Positions 28,306 through 37,559 are shown, counted from the stretch's first letter. The stretch: 64,000 nucleotides of DNA from Roseococcus sp. SYP-B2431 (GCF_004336745.1 NZ_SJXD01000022.1:1-64000); one strand, 5' to 3'. Program-made: numbers and translations. Notes: generated by a model from the letters alone, not told the origin.

Positions 28306-30273
28306 CTATTCCGCGCCGTCGAGCACGTCCAGCACGACGCGGTTTCCGTCCATGCGATAGGTGCGGATGCGCGCCGCCGGCGTGGTCTCGATCCGCAGGG
28401 CCGTGCGGGCCTCGTCCGGCCGGATGGCGCGGACATTCCGCGGCAGGCCGAGTTGCTCGACCCCCGGCAGGCAGCCGGCCCCGGGGAAGCGCAGCAGCGC
28501 GCCGTTCTGCACCGGCTCCACCTCATGGCGGATGGGCCCGGTCCAGTGGAAGACGAGGCGCCCGAAGCCGGGATGGCTGCCGGATCGGGTGGCGAGCCGG
28601 TCGCGGTCGCATCGGGCCGTCCCTTCCGCCGGGAGCGGGACGGGCGGCGGGGCGAGCGACGCCGGAATGGCGGCGGTTGAGGCCGGGTGCGGCACTTCGG
28701 CCGGGGACGGGTCCGGAACGGCGGCGGTCGGGGCCAGGTCTGGAACGGAGGCGGCCGGGGTCAGGTCCAGAGCGGCGCCGGGCGGGGTCAGGTCTGGAGC
28801 GGAGGCCGCCGGGGTCAGGTCTGGAACGGTGGCAGGCGGGGTCAGGTCTGGAACGAGGGCAGGCGGGATCAGGTCTGAGCCGGTGGCGGGCGGGATCGTG
28901 CCCGAAGCAGCGGGCGTCAGGTCGGGAACGGTGGCGGCCGAGTCGACGCCACGCTCTTCCCGCGTGAGTTCCGTCTTCCCGGGCGAATCCGATGCCGCTG
29001 GCGCTGAAGGGGCCGCCGGCACGCCGTCCAGCGCCTTTGTCTGGTCAAGATTCGCAACAAAGGCTTGCACGCCTGCCGTGGCGGCACTGGAGAGGTCCAT
29101 GGCCTCGAGGCGAGGCCAGGCCAAGCCGCAAGCCAGGCCGGTGGCGAAGATTCCCGCCATGGCAAGGCCGCGTCTGACCCGCAGCCAGCCCCGGCGCGGC
29201 GGCGCCGCGGCCATCTGCGGCATGGGAGCGGGGAGCATCGGAGCGGGAGGCGCGGCAACAGAGAGCGGGGCAACGGGAGCGGCTGGCGGCGGCGCCACCA
29301 CCGCCATCATGACGGTCTCGGCCTCCGCCTCTGGAGAAGGCTGTCCGATCGCCGCCCGCAGCGCCGCGGCCATCGCGGCCGCGCTGGGGTAGCGGTCCCC
29401 GGGATTCTTGGCGAGGGCCGTGGCGACGACGGCGTCTACCCGCGGGGAAAGCCCCGCCAGCAGCATTGAGGGCGGATTCGGCGTCCGGGTCAGGATGTTC
29501 TGGAAGATGGCCGGCATGGTGCCGGCGAAGGGCCGCTCGCCGGTCAGCATCTGGTAGAGGATGACGCCCACGGACCAGAGGTCGGACCGCTGGTCGACCG
29601 CCTCGCCGCGGACCTGCTCCGGAGACATGGTCGTCGGCGTGCCGACGATCTGGCCCACCAGGGTCTGTTGGGCCTCGCCGACGCGCGCAACTCCGAAATC
29701 GGCGAGCCGGACCTCGCCCAGCCCCTCGGCGGCGGAGATCGCCAGCAGGATGTTCGCCGGCTTCACGTCGCGATGCACGATGCCGCGGCCATGGGCGTAG
29801 TGGAGCGCGTCCAGGAGCTCGCCGATGATGCGGCCCGTCTCCTGCAGGCCCGGCCTCTCGCCGCGGTCGAGGACCGCCTTCAGGGTCTCGCCGATGACGA
29901 GCTCCATGACGATCCAGGCGAATTCCGGCGTCTCGCCGAAGTCGTGCACGGTGACGATGCCGGGATGGGAGAGCCGCGCGACGGCCCGCGCCTCCAGGTG
30001 GAAGCGGCGGAACTCCTCCGTCGCCTCCGCTTCCGAGACGGCTTCGATGGGCAGCGTCTTCAGCGCGACGAGCCGGCGGAGGCGCTGGTCATAGGCCTCG
30101 AAGACCTCGCCGAAGGCGCCGGAGCCGATGCGGTCGCGCAGCTCGTAGCGCCCCGCGATCAATGGCGGAGCCGCCTGGGCGGCCGATGGGTCGCACGCAG
30201 CTGTGTTCAACATGGCGCGGTGACGAGTTCGGATGCTCTTTCCACACGTGCTTCGTCGCACGGAATCACTCAT
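28306..30273 (-). CDS. Transmembrane Ser/Thr protein kinase with repeat linker and AMIN-like domain
   Basis: Eukaryotic-type kinase, 655 residues. Kinase domain about 40-310: GSGAFGEVFEAYD, ALKTLP, IVHRDVKPANIL (catalytic Asp), ADFGVAR and GTPTTMSPEQVRGE. A single TM segment near residue 370 (GLAMAGIFATGLACGLAW) puts the rest outside the cytoplasm: a linker of about eight degenerate 10-residue units (VPDLTPPAT type), then a C-terminal beta-rich domain (GRLVFHWTGPIRHEV...LDVLDGAE) resembling AMIN-like envelope domains. It may sense the cell envelope. Start: ATG 30273; ATG 30213 is an alternative, neither with a clear ribosome site. Targets unknown. Confidence 0.88.
   Translation of the reverse strand: MSDSVRRSTCGKSIRTRHRAMLNTAACDPSAAQAAPPLIAGRYELRDRIGSGAFGEVFEAYDQRLRRLVALKTLPIEAVSEAEATEEFRRFHLEARAVARLSHPGIVTVHDFGETPEFAWIVMELVIGETLKAVLDRGERPGLQETGRIIGELLDALHYAHGRGIVHRDVKPANILLAISAAEGLGEVRLADFGVARVGEAQQTLVGQIVGTPTTMSPEQVRGEAVDQRSDLWSVGVILYQMLTGERPFAGTMPAIFQNILTRTPNPPSMLLAGLSPRVDAVVATALAKNPGDRYPSAAAMAAALRAAIGQPSPEAEAETVMMAVVAPPPAAPVAPLSVAAPPAPMLPAPMPQMAAAPPRRGWLRVRRGLAMAGIFATGLACGLAWPRLEAMDLSSAATAGVQAFVANLDQTKALDGVPAAPSAPAASDSPGKTELTREERGVDSAATVPDLTPAASGTIPPATGSDLIPPALVPDLTPPATVPDLTPAASAPDLTPPGAALDLTPAASVPDLAPTAAVPDPSPAEVPHPASTAAIPASLAPPPVPLPAEGTARCDRDRLATRSGSHPGFGRLVFHWTGPIRHEVEPVQNGALLRFPGAGCLPGVEQLGLPRNVRAIRPDEARTALRIETTPAARIRTYRMDGNRVVLDVLDGAE
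28690..28935. repeat. 30-bp minisatellite inside the kinase gene
   Basis: About eight degenerate 30-bp units built on GGGGTCAGGTCTGGAACG (plus strand). The unit length is a multiple of three, so copy-number changes alter the periplasmic linker length without breaking the frame. The protein units read VPDLTPAAS, VPDLTPPAT, APDLTPPGA and so on. Confidence 0.8.
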
Positions 30274-30508
30274 TTATGCAGTCGGTTAGGTGTCGAGTTT
30301 TGTCGATAGCGTAGCTGGCGGGGACCAGACCGTCGCGCGAGGATCCAGGGGTTGATCAAGGCTCAGGGGCACGAGACCGGCGCGGAGGATTGGAAGGCTG
30401 TCGGCCGACCCCATCTCCCACGATGCCGAAGGTGTCGAGGCCCTGGGCCGTCTTGATCCTGGACGCCGGCTCCGGCAATCAGCCCGGGCGATTTCAGGCG
30501 GGTCGGAA
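30274..30508. other. Intergenic between kinase gene and tRNA-Leu
   Basis: It must hold the kinase promoter, but no convincing -35/-10 pair was found. No ORF with recognisable content. Confidence 0.35.
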
Positions 30509-30594
30509 TGGTGCGGTCGAGAAGATTCGAACTTCCAAGGGGTTTCCCCCACCAGCACCTCAAGCTGGCGTGTCTACCATTCCACCACGACCGC
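30509..30594 (-). tRNA. tRNA-Leu (GAG)
   Basis: An 86-nt class II cloverleaf on the minus strand: acceptor GCGGTCG pairs with CGACCGC, anticodon loop CTTGAGG contains GAG, a long variable arm follows, the T-loop contains GTTCGAATC, discriminator A, and CCA is encoded (30509-30511). It lies 20 bp upstream of the divergent lipB. Confidence 0.96.
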
Positions 30595-30614
30595 AGACCG
30601 GGGGCGTTTAGCGC

Positions 30615-31334
30615 ATGATCCCGAAGGGTTCAACCGACCCGGCCAAGGAAATCCCCGAAGTCGAAATTCAATGGGCGGTCTCGGACGGGCTGACGCCCTA
30701 TCCCGATGCCCTGGCCGCGATGGAGGCCCGCGTCGTCGGCATCCGCGCGGGCACCGCCTCCGAGGCCGTCTGGCTGGTCGAGCATCCGCCAACCTACACC
30801 GCCGGCACCAGCGCCAGGCCCGAGGAACTCATCGAGCGCCGCTTCCCCCATTTCGCGGCCGGGCGCGGCGGGCAATGGACCTATCACGGCCCCGGCCAGC
30901 GCACCGCCTATGTGATGCTGGACCTGCACAAGCCGCACGGCCCGGTGCCGGCGCGCGACATCCGCGCCTATGTCCACGGGCTCGAGGAATGGATGATCCG
31001 CGCGCTCGACCGCTTCAATGTGCGCGGCGAGCGGCGGCAGGGGCGAGTCGGCATCTGGGTGGTGAAATCCGGCGGCGCGGAGTTCAAGATCGGCGCCATC
31101 GGCGTCCGGGTGACGCGCTGGGTGAGCTGGCACGGCATCGCGCTGAACGTGGAGCCGGACCTCTCTCATTTCGGCGGCATCGTGCCCTGCGGGATCGCGG
31201 AGCACGGCGTCACCAGCCTGCACGACCTCGGCATCCTCGCGACCATGGAGGAGGCCGACGCAGCGCTGATGTCGGCCTGGGGCGAGGTCTTCGGCGGGCA
31301 CGAGCTGGCGGCGGAGACAACCTTGCCAATATAG
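30615..31334 (+). CDS. lipB: Octanoyl-ACP:protein N-octanoyltransferase
   Basis: Transfers octanoate from acyl-carrier protein to lipoyl domains, the first step of lipoate synthesis. The 239-residue protein has [39 protein letters not shown], Lys158 in [12 protein letters not shown] and the acyl-thioester Cys192 in GGIVPCGI, the catalytic Cys/Lys dyad of LipB. ATG 30615; the first 15 residues are variable and a slightly later start is possible. Confidence 0.95.
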   Translation: MIPKGSTDPAKEIPEVEIQWAVSDGLTPYPDALAAMEARVVGIRAGTASEAVWLVEHPPTYTAGTSARPEELIERRFPHFAAGRGGQWTYHGPGQRTAYVMLDLHKPHGPVPARDIRAYVHGLEEWMIRALDRFNVRGERRQGRVGIWVVKSGGAEFKIGAIGVRVTRWVSWHGIALNVEPDLSHFGGIVPCGIAEHGVTSLHDLGILATMEEADAALMSAWGEVFGGHELAAETTLPI

Positions 31335-31396
31335 GCAATTGACCCCATTGGACAAATCGTCACCATCCGCCGCTCGGACCGTTTGGAGTCTGCTGC

Positions 31397-32320
31397 TTGC
31401 CCGCCACACCCCGCGCGACGCGCGGCGCCGTATCGGAAGAAGCGCTCCGGGGCGAGCGTGCGATCCTCACCGGATGCCTTCTCGACATCCTCATCGGCAT
31501 TGTCACCCTGGTCGCGGCATTCTGGGGCAACTCGCTGACCCTTCTCGGCGAATGCGTGCGCGGCGGCCTGCTGATCATTCTCGAGCTCGTGCTGCTGGTC
31601 CTGCTCCGCCGGATCAACCGCGGCACCATCGCGGATTACGACTACGGCACCCGCAAGCTCGAGCAATTCGCCAATCTCGTCGTCGGCATCGCGATGATCC
31701 TGGGCGCGCTCTGGCTGCTCTCGGGCGTGGCGCGGCGGCTGGACACGATCCAGGTGCAGTCGGCGACGGGCATGGCCTTCGGCGCCGTGGCGGCCCTGGC
31801 CAACCTGGCCATCAACGGCTGGGTCTTCTACCTGCTCTGGCGGTCAAGCCGCGGCGGCACCTCGATCATCGTCAACGGCCAGCTGCTCTCGCGGCTCTCG
31901 AAGGTGATCGCCTCGGCGCTGGTCGCCGTGGCTGTGCTGGTGAATGCCTCCGCCGGCCCCGAGGGCATCGGCCATTGGGCGGACATCGTCGGCACGATGG
32001 TCGTCGTCACGGTCATGCTCAGCTTCGGCGCGCGGATGATCCAGCAATCGCTGCCGCACCTCATCGACCGCGCGCTGAACGACCGGCAGCAGGCCACCAT
32101 CAACCGCGCACTGGCCGCCAGCTTCGACGCCTATGACGAGTTGCTGGCAGTACGGACGCGCACCCAGGGCAGCGACGCCTGGATCGAGATCGAGGTCGGC
32201 TTCGCGCCGGACCGGTCGATCGGCGAGGTCCACCGGCTGGCGGAGGAGATGGCGGCGGAGATCCGCCAGGTGATCCCCGGCGCGCAGGTTCTCGTGATCC
32301 CGCGGGCCGTCGGGGCTTAG
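31397..32320 (+). CDS. CDF-like cation efflux family protein lacking canonical metal-site residues
   Basis: A 307-residue membrane protein with about five to six TM helices and a C-terminal cytoplasmic ferredoxin-like domain (SDAWIEIEVGFAPDRSIGEVHRLAEEMAAEIRQ... VLVIPRAVG), the cation diffusion facilitator layout. In ordinary members TM2 and TM5 each carry an (H/D)xxxD zinc site. Here the TM2 region is SLTLLGECVRGGLLI and the TM5 region is SRLSKVIASALVAV, so none of the four ligands is in place. It may transport another ion or be non-transporting. Translation starts at TTG 31397 with GGAG upstream. Confidence 0.7.
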   Translation: MPATPRATRGAVSEEALRGERAILTGCLLDILIGIVTLVAAFWGNSLTLLGECVRGGLLIILELVLLVLLRRINRGTIADYDYGTRKLEQFANLVVGIAMILGALWLLSGVARRLDTIQVQSATGMAFGAVAALANLAINGWVFYLLWRSSRGGTSIIVNGQLLSRLSKVIASALVAVAVLVNASAGPEGIGHWADIVGTMVVVTVMLSFGARMIQQSLPHLIDRALNDRQQATINRALAASFDAYDELLAVRTRTQGSDAWIEIEVGFAPDRSIGEVHRLAEEMAAEIRQVIPGAQVLVIPRAVGA

Positions 32321-32453
32321 GGCGATCGGGTCTTAGGGCGGATCCCGATCGTGCCGCCTCGCATGGTCTCTCGCCGCGCTTGCGGGAGCCGGCGTTCAGG
32401 ACCAGGCGCTTTCAGGTCCGACGCCTTCACCGATGACCCAGGACATCCCTGGA

Positions 32454-32487
32454 ACGAAAAACGGCGGCCCTTCGCAGGGCCGCCGTT
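32454..32487 (-). terminator. Rho-independent terminator of the helicase gene
   Basis: On the minus strand a perfect 12-bp stem (AACGGCGGCCCT / AGGGCCGCCGTT) with a GCGA loop is followed by a T-run. It lies about 20 bp after the helicase stop codon. Confidence 0.9.
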
Positions 32488-32508
32488 CTGAAGTCGCTTC
32501 GGTCGGGG

Positions 32509-33909
32509 TTACCGGCCGCGCGCCATGAAGCTGCGGCCCGAGGAATTGCCCGGCGAGGCCGGACGCTTCCGCCCGCCATCGCCCATCGGCTTCACGAAGC
32601 TGCGCTGCTCCTGCGCCGGCCGGCCCGGTCCGCGCGACTCGTGGCGATCGCCGTGGTCCGAGCGCGCGCCCTGGTGGCCGCCATGGTCCCGCTTCGGCTG
32701 GCGGTGCTGCTGCTGGGGCGCGCCGCCCCGGCCGCGCTGCGGGCGCGTCGGCGTGGCCTTGTCGTTCAGCGGGATGGTCGGGTTCGCGCGCCGGTCCTCG
32801 GAATCGATCTTCTGGCGGGTCGTGCGCTCGATGGCGCGCAGCAGCCCCACCTCGTCCGGCGCCACCAGCGCGATGGCCTGGCCCGAGGCGCCGGCGCGGG
32901 CCGTGCGGCCGATGCGGTGCACATAGGTCTCGGGCACCTCCGGCAGCTCGTGCTGGATGACATGCGTCACCTCCGGCACGTCGATGCCGCGGGCGGCGAT
33001 GTCGGTCGCGACCAGGATGGGCGCGCGGCCGGCCTTGAACTCGGCCAGCGCCCGCTCGCGCTGCGACTGGCCCTTGTTGCCGTGGATGGCGTTGGCGCGG
33101 AGGCCGTCCTCCTCCAGGCTCTTCACGATCTTGTCCGCGCCATGCTTGGTGCGGGCGAAGATCAGCACGCGGCCGACGCCCTCGGCACGGAGGATGCCGG
33201 CCAGCACGCCGCGCTTGGCGGCGCCGTCCAGGATGATGACCTTCTGGTTCACGCGCTCGGCCGTGGTGGCGACGGGCGTCACCTCCACGCGGACCGGCTC
33301 CTTCAGCATCACGTCGGCGAGCTTGGCGATCGCCGGCGGCATAGTGGCGCTGAAGAACATCGTCCGGCGCTCCTTCGGCACCTGCGCGACGATCTTGTTG
33401 ATGACCGGGAAGAAACCCTGGTCGAGCATCTGGTCGGCCTCGTCGAGGACCAGCACCTCGGTCATGTCGAGGCGCGCATGGCGCGTCTGCATGTGGTCGA
33501 CCAGGCGGCCCGGCGTGGCGACGAGCACGTCGACGCCGCGCGCCAGCGCCCGCTGCTGCGGCACATGGCCGACGCCGCCGAAGACGGTCGCGACGGAGAA
33601 GCCCATGTGGCGGCCGTAGCTCTTGAAGGACTCGGCGATCTGCGAGGCGAGCTCGCGCGTCGGCGAAAGCACCAGCACGCGGCAGCCGCCGCGCGGCGGG
33701 CGCCCGCCGCCCTCGGCCAGCAGATGCAGGATCGGCAAAGCGAAGGCGGCGGTCTTGCCGGTGCCGGTCTGCGCGATGCCCAGGATGTCGCGGCCCTGCA
33801 GGGCCGGGGGGATGGCCTGCGCCTGGATCGGCGTCGGCGTGGTGTGGCCGGCCTGCTCCAGCGCGGTGAGGAGGAGCGGGTTGAGGTTCAGTTCGGCGAA
33901 GGTGGTCAT
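32509..33909 (-). CDS. DEAD-box ATP-dependent RNA helicase, RhlE type
   Basis: A 466-residue RNA helicase. All family motifs are present: Q-motif region TPTPIQAQAIP, AQTGTGKT, PTRELA, TPGR, DEAD (LVLDEADQMLDQGF), SAT, TDIAARGIDVP and HRIGRTAR. The C-terminus is a basic, Arg/Gly/Gln/His-rich tail (about 390-466) that binds RNA in RhlE proteins. ATG 33909 begins MTTFAELNLNPLLLTAL; a longer frame to 33966 lacks support. A promoter predicted at 34107-34135 implies a 5' leader near 190 nt, a length common in cold-induced helicase genes. Confidence 0.94.
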   Translation of the reverse strand: MTTFAELNLNPLLLTALEQAGHTTPTPIQAQAIPPALQGRDILGIAQTGTGKTAAFALPILHLLAEGGGRPPRGGCRVLVLSPTRELASQIAESFKSYGRHMGFSVATVFGGVGHVPQQRALARGVDVLVATPGRLVDHMQTRHARLDMTEVLVLDEADQMLDQGFFPVINKIVAQVPKERRTMFFSATMPPAIAKLADVMLKEPVRVEVTPVATTAERVNQKVIILDGAAKRGVLAGILRAEGVGRVLIFARTKHGADKIVKSLEEDGLRANAIHGNKGQSQRERALAEFKAGRAPILVATDIAARGIDVPEVTHVIQHELPEVPETYVHRIGRTARAGASGQAIALVAPDEVGLLRAIERTTRQKIDSEDRRANPTIPLNDKATPTRPQRGRGGAPQQQHRQPKRDHGGHQGARSDHGDRHESRGPGRPAQEQRSFVKPMGDGGRKRPASPGNSSGRSFMARGR

Positions 33910-34106
33910 GATGAATCCAGCTGCACGGCGCGCGTCCTCGCGGCCGTGGGAGTAAGGGGTGGACACCCCGCGTGGCTGGGTTGTTCCGGGAAGAGCGCAT
34001 CGAAAGGTCCGGCAGTTCGGCTGCCTGATTCACCCCGTGTCGCGGAGCTCGGCGCCGCTCACGCGGCCGGACCCTGGCGAGCATGCGTGCCCGCTTGGAT
34101 GACGGT

Positions 34107-34135
34107 CATATGCTGCATTGCGAAAGGAAATGCAA
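34107..34135 (-). promoter_or_regulatory. Predicted promoter of the helicase gene
   Basis: On the minus strand TTGCAT (34135-34130), a 17-bp spacer and CATATG (34112-34107). The spacer contains CGCAATGCAGCA, related to the TGC-rich motifs elsewhere in the window but imperfect. The start of transcription would be near 34100, leaving about 190 nt before the ATG. Confidence 0.4.
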
Positions 34136-34180
34136 GGACGGAATGCGCCGGCATGCCCGGTCGCCGCCCGCCCGAGGCGG

Positions 34181-34456
34181 CTAGAGGGAGGGCTTGCGGA
34201 TGAAGCCCGGCTCGGCCGGGGCCTCGGCGAAGCTCTCCTCGATGCTCGTCACTTGCGCCGCCGGCGGCCCGCGCCGGCAGGCGGTGAGCACGGCCTGCAC
34301 GGCGTCCCGCTCGCCCGCGAGCAGGGCCTCGACCGTGCCGTCGCGCCGGTTGCGCACCCAGCCCGCGATGCCGTTGCGCCGCGCCTCGTGCACCAGCCAG
34401 TCGCGATAGCCCACGCCCTGCACGCGGCCGGCGATGCGGATGAGGCTCGCCGTCAC
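34181..34456 (-). CDS. acyP: Acylphosphatase
   Basis: A 91-residue enzyme hydrolysing acyl phosphates. It has the phosphate-binding loop GRVQGVGYRDW with the catalytic Arg, and WVRNRRDGTVEALLAG with the catalytic Asn. The C-terminal 15 residues extend beyond the usual fold. Last gene of the rluC-asmA-atp12-acyP series; the gap to the ATP12 gene is 10 bp. Confidence 0.93.
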   Translation of the reverse strand: MTASLIRIAGRVQGVGYRDWLVHEARRNGIAGWVRNRRDGTVEALLAGERDAVQAVLTACRRGPPAAQVTSIEESFAEAPAEPGFIRKPSL

Positions 34457-34466
34457 GCCAGCTCCC

Positions 34467-35165
34467 TCATGCCAACGATGCCAGCCGCGCGGCCAGCGCC
34501 AGATCCGCCGCGACCTTCACGCGCTGGTTTTCCGTCGCCCAGTCCAGGCCCCAGCGCTCCTCCTGGAAAAGCTCGTCGGTGAGGGCGATCCGATGCGCCT
34601 CCTCCGGCGCCAGCGCGCCCCGCACCACCGCGAGGCCGAGCACCAGGCTTCCCAGCGCCGGCACCAGCACGCCCAGCGCCGAGAGCCGCACGGGCGAGAG
34701 CGCCGCGACCGCGCGATGCAGCGCGTCGATCGTGGCCGGGCTTTGCCGGATGGGCATGATCCCGGTGGTGCTGCGCAGCTCGGCGCCCAGCTCGCGCGCG
34801 GCCCATTGGATCCAGGGATCCCAGGCGGCGCGCTGCAGGACGGCGAGATCCGGGTCCTCGGCGCGGTAGGAGAGGAGATCCGTCTCCGCATATTTCGCGA
34901 TGGCCTCGATCGTGGCCTCCGGCGCCGGCGCGATGCGCTCGGCCGCGGTGCCGGCGAGGCGCGTCAGCGGCACGTCCTCCCAGGACATCTCGCCGTCCTT
35001 CGCGCCGCCGGCGGCCTGCCACTCGCCGGCCAGCGCCTCGCCCAACTCGCGCGTGGCCACGCGGAGCGTGCCGCCGCCGGGCAGCCGCATCGGCCGCCCG
35101 TCCAGATGGATGGCGAAGCCCCCGTCTTCCTGCACGCAGGCCGCATGATCCCAGAAACGCTTCAT
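34467..35165 (-). CDS. ATP12 family F1-ATPase assembly chaperone
   Basis: A 232-residue cytoplasmic chaperone that helps assemble the F1 alpha subunit in alphaproteobacteria and mitochondria. The sequence MKRFWDHAACVQEDGGFAIHLDGRPMRLPGG and the later ETDLLSYRAEDPDLAVLQRAAWDPWIQWA and TGIMPIRQ match the ATP12 pattern. It supports the alphaproteobacterial assignment. It lies 6 bp downstream of the AsmA-family gene stop and is probably cotranscribed. Confidence 0.93.
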   Translation of the reverse strand: MKRFWDHAACVQEDGGFAIHLDGRPMRLPGGGTLRVATRELGEALAGEWQAAGGAKDGEMSWEDVPLTRLAGTAAERIAPAPEATIEAIAKYAETDLLSYRAEDPDLAVLQRAAWDPWIQWAARELGAELRSTTGIMPIRQSPATIDALHRAVAALSPVRLSALGVLVPALGSLVLGLAVVRGALAPEEAHRIALTDELFQEERWGLDWATENQRVKVAADLALAARLASLA

Positions 35166-35171
35166 CGCCGC

Positions 35172-37559
35172 CTACCGTCCGAAAATGCCACGCAGCATGT
35201 TGTTCAACGCCGGCTGGCGCTGCTCCCCCGCGGGGCCCTGGGCCGGCTGCTGCGGCGGCGCGGCCGCCGCCGGGACCGGCCCGGCCCTTCCGCCGCGCGC
35301 GGCCCGCAGCGCCGTGCCGCAATCCGGCAGCGAAGGCGCGCCGCTCTGCTGCGGCAGCAATCCGCCGATCCCCGGGATCGCACGCTCCAGCCGGTCGCCG
35401 AGCTCGCCGGAGAGCGCGCCCTGGGCCACGCCCGCCATCTCCAGTCGCGGCGAGGCCAGGGTGCCGGTCAGCGGCACGGGCGCGCGCAGCCGCACGCCGG
35501 CGACGCGCAGATCCGTGTTGAAGCGCATGGAGAGCGTCTCGTCGCGCAGGTTCAGGGTGCCCTCGCCGCCGATCCGGCCGGGCGCGCCCTCCAGATAGAG
35601 GGGCCGCATGGCGGCGATCCCGCGATCGGCCTCGGCACGGAGGGCGAGGCAGGAGAGCGCCAGGTCGCCGCCGCCCAGGCCGGGAATCTGCGCCAGGGTC
35701 TGCGCCGGGCGGCCGGACAGCCGGCCTTCCGTGACGGCCAGGCCGAGATGGCCCGTCGCCGTCCCGGCCAGCGCGCGCGTCGTCGCCCCCTGCCCCCGCA
35801 GATCCATGTCGAGATCGGTGCGGCCGGCCAGCGGGCTCGCGATGCCGAACGCGCCGAGCAGCGCGACGGGATCGAGCCCCTGCCCGCCGCCGGCGATCTG
35901 CAGCGCCGGCGGGCTCGCCGTCGCATCGGCCGCGATGCGCAGGTTCAGCGTCCCGCCCGGCAGGGCCGCCGCGAAGGGGTCGAGCCGCGCGACGCCGGCC
36001 TGGTTCACCAGACGCCCGCTCATCTGCCGGGCCACCATCGTCCCGCTGCGCAGCTCGACCTTGTCGAAGGTCAGGTCCGCGTCGAAGCGCCGCAGGCCCG
36101 CGAGGTCGACGGCGATGTCGGGGATGAGCCGCCCCGAGGCCGGCGTCACGGGCGCGGGCCCCGGCGTGGCCGGCGTAGGGCCCGCCTGGGCGGGCGCAGC
36201 GCGGAAGGCGGCGAGATCGATCCGGGCCGAGGTCACGCCGCCCTTCAGCGACGGGCGCGGCGCCCAGCCCAGCTCCAGCGCGCCCGTCAGCGTGCCGCCG
36301 GAAGAGGCGAAACGGATGCCGCCGATCCGCGCGCCATCGGCAAAGCGGTCGCCCAGCGAGGCCACATCCGCGCGCAAGGCCACGTCCCGCAGCGGCGGGA
36401 GCGGCTGCTCGACCAGCGGTCCCAGCGCGGCGAGGTCCGGAGCATTGGCCTCCACCACCAGGTCGCCGGGCCAGGAGCCATAGACGGAGAGCGAGGCGTC
36501 GGCCGCGCCGAAGCGCAGCGTCACCGGGCTCGGCGTGCCGGTTTGCAGCGCCAGCGGCACGAATTCGGCGTGCAGCGTGATGGGCTGCCCGCGATAGGTG
36601 CCGTTGGCGTCGATCCGCGGCGCGCCCTGCAGGGAAGCCTGCGCGAAGGTGGCGCCGGTCAGCGTGATACCGGCGAACTCGCCGCCGCCGATCCGTCCCT
36701 CGATCCCGCCGAGCTGCGGCGCGCCCCCCACCAGCGCCGCCTGGGCACGGAGATGGATGCCGGTCAGCGCCGGCAGGGCCCGGCCCGCGATGGCGCTCAG
36801 CGCGTCCAGCCGCGGGATCTCGGCGGAGAGCACGGCCTGCCAGTCGCCGCCGGTCTTCTGGCCTTCGGCCGAGAGCCGCCCGCCCGGCAGGACGGCGGTC
36901 AGCCGGAAGGGCCAGGGGTTGGTGGCGGCGAATTGCAGGGCCGCGCCCACGCGGCCCTCGATCAGCGCCTCCGTCCCGCGCGCGACGACGGTGGCCGTGA
37001 GGTCCAGCGGGCCGTCCACGCCGGTGCCGGTGAGACGGGCCTGCGGGACGCGAATCTCCTCGCCCTCATAGCTGACGATCCAATCCTTCAAAGCGGCGCT
37101 GCGGATATCGAGGATGAGCGGCCGCGAGGGCGCCGCCGCCGGGGAGGTGGCGGGCGCCGGCGCGACGGGTGCCGGCACGGGCGCGCGATCCATCTGCCAG
37201 TTCTGCTTCTCCAGCAGCAGGCGGCCGCCTTCCAGCGTCAGGCTGGCGATCTCGATCCGCCCGCCGATCAGGGCGATCAGGCCGAGGCGCAGCTCGGCAT
37301 GGGCCACGCGCAGCATCTCCGGCGAGCTGCCGCCGGGGATATTCGCGAGCACCAGCCCATCGACGGACACGGTCGGAGTCAGGGCCGGCGAGAGGCGCAG
37401 CGGGCCCTCGATGCGGAACTCGCGGCCGGTGGCGCGCTGAACGGCCTCCGCGAGGCGCGGCCGGAAGGAGTCCGCGTCGAAGAAGAGCAGGAAGCCGCCG
37501 ATCGCCAGGACCGGGATGGCGACGACGATCGCCGCGACGACGAGCAGGATCTTTCTCAT
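35172..37559 (-). CDS. AsmA family protein
   Basis: A 795-residue inner-membrane-anchored periplasmic protein. One N-terminal TM helix (ILLVVAAIVVAIPVLAIGGF) is followed by FFDADSFRPRLAEAVQRATGREFRIEGPLRLSPALTPTVSVDGL, the AsmA signature, and a long beta-rich body with a C-terminal AsmA_2-like part. AsmA-like proteins are thought to carry phospholipids between membranes and influence outer-membrane assembly. ATG 37559 overlaps the rluC stop by 4 bp (ATGA), indicating coupling. Frames further upstream belong to rluC in another register. Confidence 0.92.
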   Translation of the reverse strand: MRKILLVVAAIVVAIPVLAIGGFLLFFDADSFRPRLAEAVQRATGREFRIEGPLRLSPALTPTVSVDGLVLANIPGGSSPEMLRVAHAELRLGLIALIGGRIEIASLTLEGGRLLLEKQNWQMDRAPVPAPVAPAPATSPAAAPSRPLILDIRSAALKDWIVSYEGEEIRVPQARLTGTGVDGPLDLTATVVARGTEALIEGRVGAALQFAATNPWPFRLTAVLPGGRLSAEGQKTGGDWQAVLSAEIPRLDALSAIAGRALPALTGIHLRAQAALVGGAPQLGGIEGRIGGGEFAGITLTGATFAQASLQGAPRIDANGTYRGQPITLHAEFVPLALQTGTPSPVTLRFGAADASLSVYGSWPGDLVVEANAPDLAALGPLVEQPLPPLRDVALRADVASLGDRFADGARIGGIRFASSGGTLTGALELGWAPRPSLKGGVTSARIDLAAFRAAPAQAGPTPATPGPAPVTPASGRLIPDIAVDLAGLRRFDADLTFDKVELRSGTMVARQMSGRLVNQAGVARLDPFAAALPGGTLNLRIAADATASPPALQIAGGGQGLDPVALLGAFGIASPLAGRTDLDMDLRGQGATTRALAGTATGHLGLAVTEGRLSGRPAQTLAQIPGLGGGDLALSCLALRAEADRGIAAMRPLYLEGAPGRIGGEGTLNLRDETLSMRFNTDLRVAGVRLRAPVPLTGTLASPRLEMAGVAQGALSGELGDRLERAIPGIGGLLPQQSGAPSLPDCGTALRAARGGRAGPVPAAAAPPQQPAQGPAGEQRQPALNNMLRGIFGR

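Noticed and set aside
34111-34125. TGCTGCATTGCGAAA as a further PhaR-type operator
   Set aside because: Only a partial match, lacking the second TGCA half; it lies in the spacer of a plausible helicase promoter and was not counted as a regulon member.
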